Positions 25,581 to 35,603 are shown, numbered from the stretch's first letter. The stretch is DNA of 64,000 bases from Methanobacteriota archaeon (GCA_016841955.1 JAENYE010000005.1:49849-113848), one strand, 5' to 3'. Program-made: numbers and translations. Notes: a model not told the origin generated them from the letters alone.

Positions 25581-25904
25581 ATGATACTGACAACGACTGC
25601 AGAAGTGCCGGGCTACGCCGTAGGGGAGGTCCTCGGCGTGGTCTTCGGCAACACGGTACGGACGAAGAACCTGGGAAAGGATGTCATGGCCGGGCTGAAG
25701 AGCCTCGTCGGCGGCGAACTCGAGGAGTATACCAATATGCTCGCCGACGCCCGGACCGAGGCGTACAACCGGATGGTCAACGCCGCGCGCGACCTCGGGG
25801 CCGATGCCGTGGTGAACATCCGGTTCACGACGTCCCAGACGATGGCGACGGCGGCGGAACTTCTCGCCTACGGGACGGCGGTGAAGCTCGTCCCGAAGCC
25901 GTAG
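25581..25904 (+). CDS. YbjQ family (UPF0145/DUF74) protein
   Basis: A 107-residue protein with the family signature VPGYAVGEVLGVVFGNTVRTKN at the N-terminus and ARDLGADAVVNIRF...LLAYGTAVKLV at the C-terminus. The fold forms oligomeric rings and is sometimes called a heavy-metal-binding domain, but the function is unsettled. It is paired with the small membrane protein upstream. Confidence 0.92.
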   Translation: MILTTTAEVPGYAVGEVLGVVFGNTVRTKNLGKDVMAGLKSLVGGELEEYTNMLADARTEAYNRMVNAARDLGADAVVNIRFTTSQTMATAAELLAYGTAVKLVPKP

Positions 25905-25907
25905 GGT

Positions 25908-25957
25908 TTTTGGGTTTTTTTCAGGGCAGGAGATCCTGCTTTCTTTTTTTTGGGGTT
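25908..25957 (+). terminator. T-rich transcription terminator
   Basis: Immediately after the YbjQ gene there are three T runs (TTTTT, TTTTTTT, TTTTTTTT) separated by short G-containing segments and a small AGGAGATCCT hairpin (about 25930-25940). Oligo-T tracts terminate archaeal RNA polymerase. Confidence 0.65.
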
Positions 25958-26075
25958 CGCGGGCACAAGCGGAGCTCGTAGTTATGGGGAAGGAGTCTGA
26001 CGCCTTAGCAGGTGTAACTCTCTTTCTGGTAAGGAGGCTGGTGGTGAAGTGCCCGTAGGATATTGTGTAGACCCA

Positions 26076-26350
26076 TACACGGATTCCCACCGGGCTGCGC
26101 ACCTGACGGTGCTCATGCTCCGGACGTTCCGTCCATCGCATATCGCCATGACTGCCCCCGCCCCGGGGCGGGGAACGACTGGCCGAAGGGCAGGAGTTCG
26201 AGCACCGAAGGTGCGAATGAGGAGGCCGGAGGCCGGGCGGGGTGGGGGTTATAGCTATCCTCGTATGAGTTGGAGACAGGGGAGGGGGCAGGCCCCCTCC
26301 CCGTCAGCCCCTCCCCCATGGCGATACTCCCACGGTCCACTGTACCGGGC
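26076..26350 (+). repeat. Foldback element copy R4 with arrays
   Basis: The left end is type B (CACGGATTCCCACCGG, 26079-26094) and the right end type A (GGCGATACTCCCACGGTCCACTGTACC, to about 26346). Between the left end and TATCGCCA (about 26141) an array holds GCACC-TGAC-GGTGC (26099-26112) and GGACG-TTC-CGTCC (26122-26134). After the CCCCGCCCC hairpin a second array holds GCACC-GAA-GGTGC (26202-26214). The core hairpin GGGGAGGGGG/CCCCCTCCCC lies at about 26279-26302. The remaining bases of 25958-26474 show no gene. Confidence 0.85.
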
Positions 26351-26474
26351 TTTATCCTCGCTCGACTGTTTTGACCCTTGAGCGTCACAGACATGAATAA
26401 CGACGCCCTGCAGCGATTCCATGTTCAACCGCCGCAAAACGTGAGTCCCAGAGGAACAAAACTCCTGGACTTGC

Positions 26475-28112
26475 TCACTCCCCAACCTTCCTCGTCTTCC
26501 TCACCCTCACCGCGACGCCGCGCTTTGACCGGAGCATCTCGTCCGCCCCCATCATCGCCCGGCCGGTCGCGACCGCAAGCGGCCCTTCCACCAGCACCTC
26601 GTCGCCCTCCCGTATCCGGGGGTCGCAGCCCGTGATCCCCGGGGCGAGGACGTCGCCCTGCGGCACGAACGCGTCGATCCTGACCCGGTACCCCTCCGGT
26701 AGCAGGTCCCATCCTGCAAACGTCGGCCGGAAGAGCCCGGTCCCCGGGTCGATGCTGAAGAGTTGCTGCTTCCCGCGGAGCACCGCCATCTGCATGCCCC
26801 TGCCCCGTATCTGGAGTCCCTTTGTGTCGATCTTCGTCGCGAACTGCCAGGAGACCGTGCCCCGGACGGTGTCGGTCTGCACCCGCCGCTCGCCCTCGAG
26901 GGCATCGTTGAGCGCCCCGAGCGAACCCGGCGATGTCGGGTGCCCGTGGCAGGTCACCTCGAGGTCGAGCCCGGAGGCCTCTGCCGCCATCCGGGCGACG
27001 GTGAGCGCGCCGCCCTCGAGGTGGGCGATCACCCGGCGGTGGGGGTGCGCGGCGAAGTAGCGGGCGAGGATATCGGCGATGAAGGCGCACTCCTCGCGGT
27101 CCCAGTAGCCGGTCACCGGCACGTCGTAGTGGCCTGCCGGGTAGACACGCTCCAGTTCCCGGGGGACGAGGCCGAGCGGCGAGGTGACGATCAGTTCGTG
27201 CGCCCGCCGGTTCACCGTATTTACAAAGAGCCGGTGGCTTCGGGAGAACGAGTAGGGCTTCCGCGCCGAGCAGGGGAGGAGGACCGCGACGTCGGTCCGG
27301 GTCGGAACGAACCGCTCGATCACCCGGTCGGCGAACCGCCGGATCTCCGCCCGGTTCTGCGACTCGGCGGTGGCGGCAAGCATCGGCACCGCCCGCGCCA
27401 CCGGGAGCGACCGCTCCATGAAGGCGTAGTTCAGGTCGAGGAACCGGAGGATGCCCACCTGTGCGGCGTCCACACGGCACCGGGACTCCATCAGCTCCCG
27501 GAGCCTCCCCGCCTCGATGTAGTGCCGCACGAGGGCGAGCTCGCGGTCCAGCGCCAGGCGGTTGTGCCGCATAAGATCGCCGTCCCGGCACCCTTCGCAC
27601 CCGCAGACCCCGGTCTCCATGAGCGAGGCGGGGAACTCGCCTTCCGGCAGGCAGAAGGCCTTCTGTGCGGATGCGAGGTCGACGGCCCGATAGTCGAAGA
27701 GGTCGAAGCCCGAGTATACGAGGAGGCAGGCGGTCGAGGGGAGCGCCGAGGCCGGGGCGTACCACGCGGTGTCCGGCGGGACGCTCTCTTTCAAGCCGGC
27801 AAGCCATGCCGCGTAACTCCGGGGGTTCTTGAGTGCCGTATGCCAGTTTGCAACCAGGACGCAGTCGCCGGACTCCGGCTCCGAAGCGGCGAGCGGGTGG
27901 ACGGTCACCGGCTGTCCCTCACCCGGTGAGAAGTAGTTGCTGACGAATGCCGGGTCCGCGGAGAGCGGGACATTCGAGAGGGCACGCTCGCGGAGTGCCG
28001 GGAAGAGACCGTCCGTATCGAGCGCGGCAGGGAGCGACATGCTCTTCTCACCCTCTTCATAGGTTCCTATCCGCGCGAGGCCGTCGCGTTTCCCCGCCTC
28101 ATACCTGCTCAT
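26475..28112 (-). CDS. arcS: Archaeosine synthase ArcS
   Basis: Converts preQ0 at position 15 of archaeal tRNAs to archaeosine, downstream of TgtA. The 545-residue protein has an N-terminal TGT-derived region, the DUF5591 core with the conserved [17 protein letters not shown] and [22 protein letters not shown], and a C-terminal PUA RNA-binding domain ([18 protein letters not shown]...[12 protein letters not shown]). The Cys-rich [16 protein letters not shown] is also typical. The ATG at 28112 has GGAGGTG upstream and overlaps the tgtA end by 14 bases, so the two successive steps are translationally coupled. Confidence 0.93.
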   Translation of the reverse strand: MSRYEAGKRDGLARIGTYEEGEKSMSLPAALDTDGLFPALRERALSNVPLSADPAFVSNYFSPGEGQPVTVHPLAASEPESGDCVLVANWHTALKNPRSYAAWLAGLKESVPPDTAWYAPASALPSTACLLVYSGFDLFDYRAVDLASAQKAFCLPEGEFPASLMETGVCGCEGCRDGDLMRHNRLALDRELALVRHYIEAGRLRELMESRCRVDAAQVGILRFLDLNYAFMERSLPVARAVPMLAATAESQNRAEIRRFADRVIERFVPTRTDVAVLLPCSARKPYSFSRSHRLFVNTVNRRAHELIVTSPLGLVPRELERVYPAGHYDVPVTGYWDREECAFIADILARYFAAHPHRRVIAHLEGGALTVARMAAEASGLDLEVTCHGHPTSPGSLGALNDALEGERRVQTDTVRGTVSWQFATKIDTKGLQIRGRGMQMAVLRGKQQLFSIDPGTGLFRPTFAGWDLLPEGYRVRIDAFVPQGDVLAPGITGCDPRIREGDEVLVEGPLAVATGRAMMGADEMLRSKRGVAVRVRKTRKVGE

Positions 28113-29550
28113 AATACACCTCCGCATCGGGGATCTCTTCGAGGACGAGACGCATCCACTCTTCGCCGCACCGGACGGCAAAGCGGCTCTCCGGGTGCGC
28201 CTCCATCAGGGCCCGGATGCCGGCGCACCCCGACCTGACCATATCGTCGTCCCACTCCGGGACCTCGCTCTGGCCTATCGGGAACGTCTCCGCAAGTTCC
28301 ACGGGATACGGGCCGAAGGGGGGTTTGAAGTTCAGGACGGTATCGAACCCGGGGACCGCCCGTCCGTCGAACGAGACCAGCACCCGGTCACCGAGCGGAA
28401 TGCGGGGGATGACCTCCTGGAACCGGAGCACCTCCGTTCGCCGGCAACTCTCCGAGCCCCGGTAGAAGAACCGGCGCTTGGAGACGGTATCGTCGCGCTC
28501 AAGGTCGGTCGCGTGGGCGAGGAGCTCCCGGTAGCCGTCAAGCAGGCGCGGGTGGCTCCGGCACCGCTCGTCGACCAGCTCCCAGAGGGTCCCGTCCTGG
28601 ATCGCCTGCCGGATGCGGGCGATCTCCGCGAGGGTGACGTGCAGGTTGTGGAGGGCGAGCAGCCGCTCCCGGTCTTCGGACTTCCGGAGTTCGTCGGCGG
28701 TCATCGAGCGGCAGACCCGGCAGGGGCAGGGGAGTTCCGCGAGTTCGTCGATCTTGAGGCTCCCGTGCGGGGTGATGTAGCGCCCCTCCCTGGCAAAGAG
28801 GGCGTATGCGGCCGAGTCGAAGAGGTCGCATCCCATCGCGACCGCGAGGGCGAACATCGACGGGTGGCCTGCGCCGAAGAGGTGCACAGCGGTCGCCGGG
28901 GAGAGGCCGCGTTTTGCCGCAAGGACGACCTGCACCAGGTCGCGGTAACGGTAGCTCTCCATCAGCGGCACCACGGCGCCGACCGGGCAGAAGGTGAAGT
29001 TGAGGTCCTGAACGGCCCGTCCGGCCTCCTCGCGGAGGTCGGTGAAGATGCCGCCCTGCACCGGCGCTGCCAGGTTCGCGTCGGGGAAGAGTTGTTGGGC
29101 CTCCCGGATCCGGTCCATGGTAACCGAGAGTTCCCGTGCTGCTCTCTCGCGGCCCGCATCCGGCGGGGTGGGGATGTCCAGGGGGACGACGATGTCGCTC
29201 CCGATCGCCTGCTGGAACTCGAGAGTGTCCTGGTTGCTCACCTCGACCTCCCCGTAGACGGAGAGCTGAAACGATCCCGAGTCGGTCATGATGACGCCGT
29301 CGAAGTCGAGGACGCCATGAAGCCCCTCCGCAAGCGCCCGGTCGCGGTACTCCGTGCTCCGCCTGAAGATGTAGGCGTTCGTGATCAGGGCCTCGATGCC
29401 CATCTCCTGCATCTCGCGGGGGGTAACCAGGGGAAGGTGGGGGTTGACGACGGGAAGGAGCGCGGGCGTCCGAACCGTTTTATTGTTCACCCTGAGCCTG
29501 CCGACCCTTCCCGCGATATCTTTGTGTATGACCTCAAAAGTAATTGCCAT
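28099..29550 (-). CDS. tgtA: tRNA-guanine(15) transglycosylase TgtA
   Basis: Exchanges guanine-15 in the D loop for preQ0, the first step of archaeosine synthesis. The 483-residue protein has the catalytic domain with [16 protein letters not shown] (active-site Asp), the base-binding AAPVQGGIF segment and the zinc ligands CPCRVC plus a downstream His. C-terminal regions bind tRNA. The start is the ATG at 29550, beginning [11 protein letters not shown]. It is about 5 bases after AMMECR1 in the same leftward run. Confidence 0.94.
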   Translation of the reverse strand: MAITFEVIHKDIAGRVGRLRVNNKTVRTPALLPVVNPHLPLVTPREMQEMGIEALITNAYIFRRSTEYRDRALAEGLHGVLDFDGVIMTDSGSFQLSVYGEVEVSNQDTLEFQQAIGSDIVVPLDIPTPPDAGRERAARELSVTMDRIREAQQLFPDANLAAPVQGGIFTDLREEAGRAVQDLNFTFCPVGAVVPLMESYRYRDLVQVVLAAKRGLSPATAVHLFGAGHPSMFALAVAMGCDLFDSAAYALFAREGRYITPHGSLKIDELAELPCPCRVCRSMTADELRKSEDRERLLALHNLHVTLAEIARIRQAIQDGTLWELVDERCRSHPRLLDGYRELLAHATDLERDDTVSKRRFFYRGSESCRRTEVLRFQEVIPRIPLGDRVLVSFDGRAVPGFDTVLNFKPPFGPYPVELAETFPIGQSEVPEWDDDMVRSGCAGIRALMEAHPESRFAVRCGEEWMRLVLEEIPDAEVYYEQV

Positions 29551-29555
29551 TCGGG

Positions 29556-30122
29556 TTAAACCGCCTTTTCTTCGAATATCTGCCCATCGAAAGTCTGCAC
29601 GGCGACATCGTCGCGCTTCCAGCACCCGGGCCGGAGCCCGGCCTTGACGCAGGTCTGGTCGAGGAACTCCCTGCTGGTCCAGCCGTACTCGGTCGGGACC
29701 TGCGGGAGGAGGAGGCCTCCGGTCCCGAGGCCGCTGACGATCAGGCCGTGCTTCCCGACCTCGACGCAGCCGGGGCGCTCCTCCGGCGGGCACTCAAGCG
29801 GCCGGGGCTCGCTGAGCACCGTCACCTCGAGGTTGAGATCGGTGAGTTCCTGCCGCGATACCGGCGGGAACCGGGGGTCCTCAAGAGCGGCCGATGCGGC
29901 CGCCTCGACGATCGCGTCGCCAAGCGGTCTGATCGGGTACGGGAGGCCGATACATCCGCGGAGACGCCCCTGCCGCTTGATCGTGACGAAGACGCCGCGT
30001 TTCTCCCCAAAGACCGGGGGGAGAGCGGGCAGCACCATCCGTCCGCCGTCGACGGCTTTCTCGATGGCCTTGCGTGCCAGACGAACTGCCGTTCTGCCTT
30101 CTTCCGGGGTCAGCATTTCCAT
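29556..30122 (-). CDS. AMMECR1 domain protein
   Basis: A 188-residue protein of the AMMECR1 family found in archaea, eukaryotes and some bacteria. The signature [18 protein letters not shown] (about residues 54-71) is complete, as are the [11 protein letters not shown] and GLIV...[19 protein letters not shown] blocks. Its biochemical role is unresolved. The ATG at 30122 is preferred over the TTG at 30125. It is probably cotranscribed with tgtA and arcS. Confidence 0.92.
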   Translation of the reverse strand: MEMLTPEEGRTAVRLARKAIEKAVDGGRMVLPALPPVFGEKRGVFVTIKRQGRLRGCIGLPYPIRPLGDAIVEAAASAALEDPRFPPVSRQELTDLNLEVTVLSEPRPLECPPEERPGCVEVGKHGLIVSGLGTGGLLLPQVPTEYGWTSREFLDQTCVKAGLRPGCWKRDDVAVQTFDGQIFEEKAV

Positions 30123-30151
30123 CAAAATGGGTCGTATGATATTGAATACTT

Positions 30152-30736
30152 TTAGTCTTTATCAGGAGAAGAGAGAACGTTAGCGTCGGCCGCGGGAACC
30201 CTGACCGGTCCGGTGATCGAGCAGGGTGCGTTGCCCTCGGGGCGCACCCTGACGGTCAGGACCTCGCCTGCAGGGACGGGGCGATCGAGGCACAGGCGGA
30301 TCATGCATTCCTCCCCGGCGAGAAGGAGCGTGCCGGCGTCCCCGTCCCGGAGCGGTGTTGCTGTCCACATCCCCGGCCCCGGGAGAGGGCCTTCGGACAG
30401 CGTGAGGATCTCAAGGTAACTTCCTGCCATGACCGTCACGGTGACCCGGGCGATGTCGACGGCCCCGCCCTCTCCGGTATGGGCGACGCGGAAGGCGAGG
30501 GTATCGACGTATGCATCGGAGAATCCCGGGACCGATGAGGAGCCGGTGACTTCCCCGACCGGCACAAGAAGCGGCTCGCCTGCGGTCAGGACCGGGTATG
30601 CGCCCGCACCGGGTGAGGTCCCGCCGTCCATAGCGCTCGCCCCGAGCGAGACGAGCGAGAAGAGTGTGGTGACGGCAACGAACGCCGCGAAGATCGCCGC
30701 AAGCTCCAGATGTGTATAGGCCTCGCCCCCCCCCAT
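30152..30736 (-). CDS. Archaellin/pilin-like secreted protein
   Basis: A 194-residue protein. The N-terminus GEAYTHLELAAIFAAFVAVTTLFSLVSLGA has the hydrophobic helix of archaellins and type IV pilins, with a Glu near its start, followed by a beta-rich domain (LTVRVRPEGNAPCSITGPVRV). The class III signal peptide is minimal: only MGGG precedes the E, with no basic residues. Either processing is unusual or the protein is anchored unprocessed. The start is next to a TATA (TTTATATAC, about 30768-30776 on the minus strand), giving a short leader. Function unknown. Confidence 0.65.
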   Translation of the reverse strand: MGGGEAYTHLELAAIFAAFVAVTTLFSLVSLGASAMDGGTSPGAGAYPVLTAGEPLLVPVGEVTGSSSVPGFSDAYVDTLAFRVAHTGEGGAVDIARVTVTVMAGSYLEILTLSEGPLPGPGMWTATPLRDGDAGTLLLAGEECMIRLCLDRPVPAGEVLTVRVRPEGNAPCSITGPVRVPAADANVLSSPDKD

Positions 30737-30878
30737 GGTAACGCCAATGGTAAGACCCGGGAACGAGTATATAAATCTATCCGGGCCGGGAGGCGTGCGC
30801 GGTTGGTCTGGAAGACTTCACGGAGGGGTTCGCAGTGCCCGGCGGCAGGGGGAGAGTCCGGGTGTCCCACCCGGACGG

Positions 30879-30887
30879 CTTTATACT
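30879..30887 (+). promoter_or_regulatory. TATA box of the RNase P RNA gene
   Basis: CTTTATACT is centred about 27 bases before the predicted 5' end of the RNA at about 30910. A second AT-rich hexamer nearer the RNA (ATTATATG, 30901-30908) would be too close to direct that start. Confidence 0.6.
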
Positions 30888-30909
30888 CTCACCGCAAAAT
30901 ATTATATGG

Positions 30910-31255
30910 GAGAGGGAGAGTGCGGCCGACGGTGGCACATCCTGTGCTGCTGAGGAAAGTCCTCCCACCGGCCAGACACGCAGCCGCATGCAAGTGCGGG
31001 TGGCGAGAGTCACGGCAATGACACAGAAACGACACGGCCCGCCGTCAGTGATGAAACGACCGAGCCCTCCGTTCGGGGGGCGAGAGGCGCGGGTTTCCGC
31101 GCAACTCGTTGAACGTAGCGGCGGGATACGATGAAACGGTGAACCCCTGCGGGTGCAAGCCAGAATAGGGCAGATGGATTGTCTGGTATCCGCCCAGGTA
31201 TGGCGCGTAGCTGAATGCCGCACAGAACAGAAGGAGGCTTACTCCTCCCACTCTT
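30910..31255 (+). ncRNA. rnpB: Archaeal RNase P RNA
   Basis: The catalytic RNA of the 5'-tRNA processing enzyme. Universal elements are in order: GAGGAAAGTCC (about 30952-30962), the GGCGAGAGT and CGGCAATGACACAGAAACGACACGG type region, GGGTGCAAGCC (about 31149-31159) and the 3' CACAGAACAGAAGGAGGCTTA. The two ends pair imperfectly (AGAGGGAGAGT with ACTCCTCCCACTCT) to form P1. The exact ends are uncertain by a few bases. About 345 nt is normal for euryarchaea. Confidence 0.92.
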
Positions 31256-31297
31256 CACATTGCGAAGCTCTTCTCGATGGAACGTTTTTATAGGATC

Positions 31298-31558
31298 TCA
31301 GCCACCCTTTGGTTTCAGTTCGATCTCCTCAAACGTCACGACATGCGAGTCGAAGACATCGCCCCGGTCGTTCACGAAGAGCTGGACGAAGATCTCGGCG
31401 GGTGCGTTCTCCATGGATATGACGTCCCCGTGCTCCGCCCTGACGTCGAAACCGAGGAACTCCAGTTCGCTCCGGACGGCGTCCCGGGTATAGTAGGTCG
31501 AGAGTATATCCCTGACCTTTGCGAGGACGTTCTGCTGCTCCTCCTCCTTCACGGCCAT
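31298..31558 (-). CDS. Conserved small protein of unknown function
   Basis: An 86-residue protein (MAVKEEEQQNVLAKVRDILST...) with an alpha/beta pattern ending FDSHVVTFEEIELKPKGG. It is acidic, and no cysteines or motifs stand out. The start is taken at ATG 31558; an upstream ATG at 31624 would add 22 residues that overlap the promoter region of the divergent regulator. It resembles short methanogen-restricted proteins, but I cannot name the family. It converges with the RNase P RNA gene. Confidence 0.7.
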   Translation of the reverse strand: MAVKEEEQQNVLAKVRDILSTYYTRDAVRSELEFLGFDVRAEHGDVISMENAPAEIFVQLFVNDRGDVFDSHVVTFEEIELKPKGG

Positions 31559-31645
31559 ACTCCCTTCATGCGCCCTGTGGTATATTAACCTCTCCAGGGG
31601 TACACAGGCAGATATATATGCCAAAAAATTACCTATAGTAATAAT

Positions 31646-32200
31646 ATGGAGATACCCACCCCGGCCGAGCTGCGGGAGAAAAGGCTCCGTATGGGCTTAA
31701 AACAGGCAGATGTGGCCCGTATGGCAGGAATCAGCCAGTCCATGGTCGCGCGGATCGAGGCAGGCAGTGTGGACCCGAGGGTGAGCACGCTTGCGAGGAT
31801 CGTGGAGGTCCTGCAGGCAGCCGAACACTCGGCAATCACGGCGGCCGACGTGATGAACGCGCCCGTGCTCTCCGTTGCCCCGGACGATCCCGTCAGCCGT
31901 GCCGTCGAGATCATGGGGCACAACGGCATCTCCCAGCTGCCGGTGCTCGAGAACGGGGTGCCTGTCGGGTGCATATCAGAGTCGGCGATCACGAACGCCA
32001 TGGAGGAAGGGGGACTCCACCAGACGCACCGGAAGCTGGTGCAGGACCACATGGAGCCCGGTTTCCCGACGGTTCCTCCTACGGCGTCCATCGATACGGT
32101 CGTCCATCTCCTGCACCACAGTCACGCGATCGTCGTGCTCGAGAAGGGAAAAGTGCAGGGTGTGATCACCAAGCACGACCTGATATCGCTGATTACGTAG
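31646..32200 (+). CDS. HTH-CBS transcriptional regulator
   Basis: A 184-residue predicted DNA-binding protein. Residues about 7-58 are an XRE-type helix-turn-helix (LREKRLRMGLKQADVARMAGISQSMVARIEAG). Residues about 66-184 are two CBS domains (MNAPVLSVAPDDPVSRAVEIMGHNGISQLPV; VPPTASIDTVVHLLHHSHAIVVLEKGKVQGVITKHDL). The CBS pair may bind an adenosyl ligand such as AMP, ATP or SAM. Targets unknown. It lies 3 bases from the convergent tpiA gene. Confidence 0.92.
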   Translation: MEIPTPAELREKRLRMGLKQADVARMAGISQSMVARIEAGSVDPRVSTLARIVEVLQAAEHSAITAADVMNAPVLSVAPDDPVSRAVEIMGHNGISQLPVLENGVPVGCISESAITNAMEEGGLHQTHRKLVQDHMEPGFPTVPPTASIDTVVHLLHHSHAIVVLEKGKVQGVITKHDLISLIT

Positions 32201-32203
32201 TTT

Positions 32204-32878
32204 TTAGAGCAGCGATACCAGGTCCCGGAGGACCGCTTCGGGATCGTCGGCCTTGACCACGCTCGACGCCAGGAGGACGCCGCAGGTCCCGAGGTCGATG
32301 GCGATTTTCACGCACTCGCCCGACTGGATGCCTGCCCCGGTCAGGACTTTCGCATCCTGGTTCACCGCCCTGACGGCGTTGACCGACCGCTCGATGATCC
32401 CGGGATCGGCCTTTGAGACCGAGACACCGCTCCCGATCAGCTCGGGGGGCTCGATCGCCACGTAGTCTGGCCGGAGCGTTGCGGCGGCGGCGCTGGTGGA
32501 ATCGTTGTTCGTGCAGACGACCGACTCGAGGTTGAGACGCCGTGCAGCCTGGACGCAGGCGTCGATATCGGCCAGGGTGAGGCGGCGCTCGGAGTGGTTG
32601 ATCAGGGTGCCGCGTGCGCCCGCCGACCTGACGGCTTCCGGGAGAATATGGCCGGTATGGGCGCCGGGGGTGATCGCATCGATATGCTGGGCGTACACGG
32701 GTATCGCGTAGTGGTGGCTCATCGGGTGAATCTCGGTGAAGACCGGCGCAATGCCGATGACGGCGCCGCTCTCTTTCGCCACGGTCTCGGCCGCAGCGGC
32801 GATCCGGTGAGCGTTGCTACCCATACCTTCCTGATAGGTCTTGAGATTGACCAGAATCAACGGTGAAACCATATCCAT
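32204..32878 (-). CDS. tpiA: Triosephosphate isomerase (archaeal type)
   Basis: Interconverts glyceraldehyde-3-phosphate and dihydroxyacetone phosphate. The 224-residue length is the short archaeal form. NLKTY holds the catalytic Asn/Lys, [10 protein letters not shown] the catalytic His, [12 protein letters not shown] the catalytic Glu, and LTGAGIQSG the phosphate site. The ATG at 32878 or the Met of MVSPLILVN at 32872 is likely the start. Confidence 0.95.
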   Translation of the reverse strand: MDMVSPLILVNLKTYQEGMGSNAHRIAAAAETVAKESGAVIGIAPVFTEIHPMSHHYAIPVYAQHIDAITPGAHTGHILPEAVRSAGARGTLINHSERRLTLADIDACVQAARRLNLESVVCTNNDSTSAAAATLRPDYVAIEPPELIGSGVSVSKADPGIIERSVNAVRAVNQDAKVLTGAGIQSGECVKIAIDLGTCGVLLASSVVKADDPEAVLRDLVSLL

Positions 32879-32962
32879 CACGTCTGCCTGATAGGTTGCT
32901 CCCCCTGATATTAACTCTGATGCCGGACGCGGGAACCGGCGACGGCCGCCGGGGGTGCTCCC

Positions 32963-35503
32963 TCACTCCTCAAGCCCCCGGACGAAGTGCCCGCCGGTGA
33001 TGCCCCCGAGCGCCCGCCGTTTCACCTCGTCCTTGAGCCCGGGGAGCATGCCGGGGTCTCCCCGGCCCACCGCGTCGATCCCTACCCGGTAGAGGCGGGC
33101 CATATCCCCGGCGTAGCGCGCCCCCCGCCCCCGTGCGTCGATCGCGACGGCTTCGATGCCCATCCCGGCGATCCCGGGAAGGTGGTCAAGCAGGCAGGTC
33201 TCGACGGCGTTTGCGATGTAGGTCCGCCCCTCGCCGTCGCATCGGAGCGGAAAGACGCGGTTCCGCCGGTCCTTGAGGCCCAGGAACCGGCTGTCGGGCA
33301 TCTCCCCGACGACCGCTGCCGCCAGCCGGTCCTCGGTCACCATCGCCTCGATGTTGCCCTGCACAAGTACTTCGAGTTCGGGAGCGTCCCCGGCCGCCGT
33401 CGCCACCCGGGCCAGGTCTGCGGCCGGGAGTTCGGGGGAGGTCGTGCACCGCAGGAAGAGCGGAGCCAGTGCCCCGGCGGTGCGGCGATTCCAGACGTTC
33501 AGCCCGGCGGCACCATAGAGGTTCATCCGGGGTTCGGCCCGCCGCACCGCGTCCGCAGCACCGAGCCCGCTCACCATCACCCCACGGACGCCCGCCTCGT
33601 AGAGCGGCGGAAGAAGCGGTGATGCTGCGTCGAGAAAGTCGCGCCGGGTGATCGACGGCCATTTCCAGACAAGATCCGCACCCACCTCCCGGCAGACGGC
33701 GGCGGCCTCTTCCAGGAGGCCGGGGTCCACCGGGGTGCAGGGCTCCAGGTAGACGGTGCGGGCGCCGCCCCGGACGACGGCCTCCGCACCCTCGAGGGTG
33801 TCGGTGTAGACCGAGACCGACGGGAGCCGGGGGCTTCGGTGAGAACCTGCCGGCCGCTCCATCCCGGCAATCGCCGCCTCGGTTCGTTCCCGGGCCGCAC
33901 GCACTGCATCCGGCCCAGGTCGCCATGCGACGAGCACGGCATCCTCGACCCTCTCCAGGAACGTTCGCCGGACCCGGTTCAACTCCCCGAGCGGCGCAAA
34001 GAGCCCGCCCGGGTACCGGAGGTCCATCTTGCGTATCGTAAACGGTGTTCCCCCGGTCTTTCCGAGCTGCTCCGCGATCTGGTCCCGGGTAAGCGGCCGG
34101 CTCCGTGCGGGTTCCATCAGGAGGTCCGAGCGGTAGCGCACCCGGAGCGGTTCGCCGCCATTCCGGGCGACGATCGCCTCCAGACAGGGTGTGCCGTCCT
34201 CCCAGGTGACCGTCACGTCGAGCGGCAACGGCTGCAGCGGTTTTTCCATGACCCGCTTTGCCCGCTCCTCGAGGTCCGCGCTCCTCGTCAGGAAGACCCG
34301 GGAACCCTGCCCGACGGGCGCGGGGACGGAAAGCCGCACCGTGCCGCGGCGGACGGCGGGGGTGCCGCGGACGACCGCCCCCACGTCCTCGTCGGGGTCG
34401 TCAGTGCAGAAGGCCAGCCCGTCGCCGGAGCGGGGCACCGTATCGCCGGTGAGGCGCACGGTCGCCTCCTGCCTCCGCGGGTCGTAGCCGATGACCGTGC
34501 CGAGCAGGATGCCCCGGTTCCCGGGCCGGTCGCGGGCCATGATATCGGGGGCGCCGAGGAGGTAGCCCTCCGTGAACTCCCGGTTGAACGCGAGCGCAAG
34601 GTCACGTATATCCTCCCGCGAGGGGGACCAGGCCTCCCCGGCGGCGATCGCGTCGAGGGCACGCCGGTAGATGCTCGTCACCGTGGCGACGTACTCCGCC
34701 GAGCGCATCCTCCCCTCGATCTTGAGCGACGCCACCGGTGCACGAGCGAGGAGGTCGAGGTGCGGGTATACACAGAGATCCCGCGTCGAGAGCAGGTAGC
34801 GGTCTTCCCCGGGCACGGCCCGGAGGTCTTTCGGGCGCCCGTAATCGTCCATCCCGGCGGTCACGAGCAGGTAGGGCTTCCTGCACGGCTGGGCGCACAT
34901 CCCGCGGTTCCCGCTCCGCCCCCCGATGACCGAGGAGAGGAGGCACTGGCCCGAGTAGCAGTAGCAGAGCGCACCGTGGGCAAAGACCTCGATACCGACC
35001 CGCCGCGCCTCCGCGTCCTCTGCGATCCCCTCGATCTCGGGAAGGGTGAGTTCCCGCGCCAGCACCACGCGGGAGAACCCTTCCCTCGCGGCCCGGGCCA
35101 CGCCTTCGCGGTTGTGGACCGTCATCTGGGTGGAGGCATGGAGGGGGAGGTCCGGGACCGCCTCACGGGCGAGCGACGCCACCCCGGTGTCCTGCACCAG
35201 GACGGCATCTGCCCCGATCTCGTAGAGCCAGAGGAGGTAACGGGCCACGTCGGGAAGTTCGGCGTCCCGGACGAGGGTGTTTACGGTGACATAGACCCGG
35301 ACTCCCCGGAGGTGTGCGTAGTCGACGGCGGACCGGAGTTCCTCGTCGGAGAAGTTCGCCGCGTAATGCCGGGCCCCAAAACGCCTCCCGGCAAGGTAGA
35401 CGGCGTCGGCGCCGGCGGCAACCGCTGCGGCCAGGGCCTCCGGCGACCCGGCCGGCGCAAGCAGTTCCGGCGACCCGGATCCCTGGTGGTGATCTTGCGG
35501 CAT
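32963..35503 (-). CDS. U32 family peptidase with DUF3656-type C-terminus
   Basis: An 846-residue protein of the U32 family, whose bacterial members (RlhA, TrhP) act in RNA hydroxylation rather than proteolysis. The N-terminal barrel has ELLAPAGSPEALAAAVAAGADAVYLAG and the family signature EVFAHGALCYCYSGQCLLSSVIGGRSGNRGMCAQPCR with its Cys cluster. A middle beta domain and a second barrel-like C-terminal region (VYTDTLEGAEAVVRGGARTVYLEP) follow. The long architecture is as in archaeal and RlhA-like members. The substrate is unknown. It diverges from proC. Confidence 0.92.
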   Translation of the reverse strand: MPQDHHQGSGSPELLAPAGSPEALAAAVAAGADAVYLAGRRFGARHYAANFSDEELRSAVDYAHLRGVRVYVTVNTLVRDAELPDVARYLLWLYEIGADAVLVQDTGVASLAREAVPDLPLHASTQMTVHNREGVARAAREGFSRVVLARELTLPEIEGIAEDAEARRVGIEVFAHGALCYCYSGQCLLSSVIGGRSGNRGMCAQPCRKPYLLVTAGMDDYGRPKDLRAVPGEDRYLLSTRDLCVYPHLDLLARAPVASLKIEGRMRSAEYVATVTSIYRRALDAIAAGEAWSPSREDIRDLALAFNREFTEGYLLGAPDIMARDRPGNRGILLGTVIGYDPRRQEATVRLTGDTVPRSGDGLAFCTDDPDEDVGAVVRGTPAVRRGTVRLSVPAPVGQGSRVFLTRSADLEERAKRVMEKPLQPLPLDVTVTWEDGTPCLEAIVARNGGEPLRVRYRSDLLMEPARSRPLTRDQIAEQLGKTGGTPFTIRKMDLRYPGGLFAPLGELNRVRRTFLERVEDAVLVAWRPGPDAVRAARERTEAAIAGMERPAGSHRSPRLPSVSVYTDTLEGAEAVVRGGARTVYLEPCTPVDPGLLEEAAAVCREVGADLVWKWPSITRRDFLDAASPLLPPLYEAGVRGVMVSGLGAADAVRRAEPRMNLYGAAGLNVWNRRTAGALAPLFLRCTTSPELPAADLARVATAAGDAPELEVLVQGNIEAMVTEDRLAAAVVGEMPDSRFLGLKDRRNRVFPLRCDGEGRTYIANAVETCLLDHLPGIAGMGIEAVAIDARGRGARYAGDMARLYRVGIDAVGRGDPGMLPGLKDEVKRRALGGITGGHFVRGLEE

Positions 35504-35603
35504 ATTGTCAGGTACAGTCGCCCCGCCGGCCTATATACTCCACCCCGGCAGGAACGGGTATCCTTTTGGGGCAGTAGAGCGATGTGAAGAGGAGGCCTGG
35601 AGT

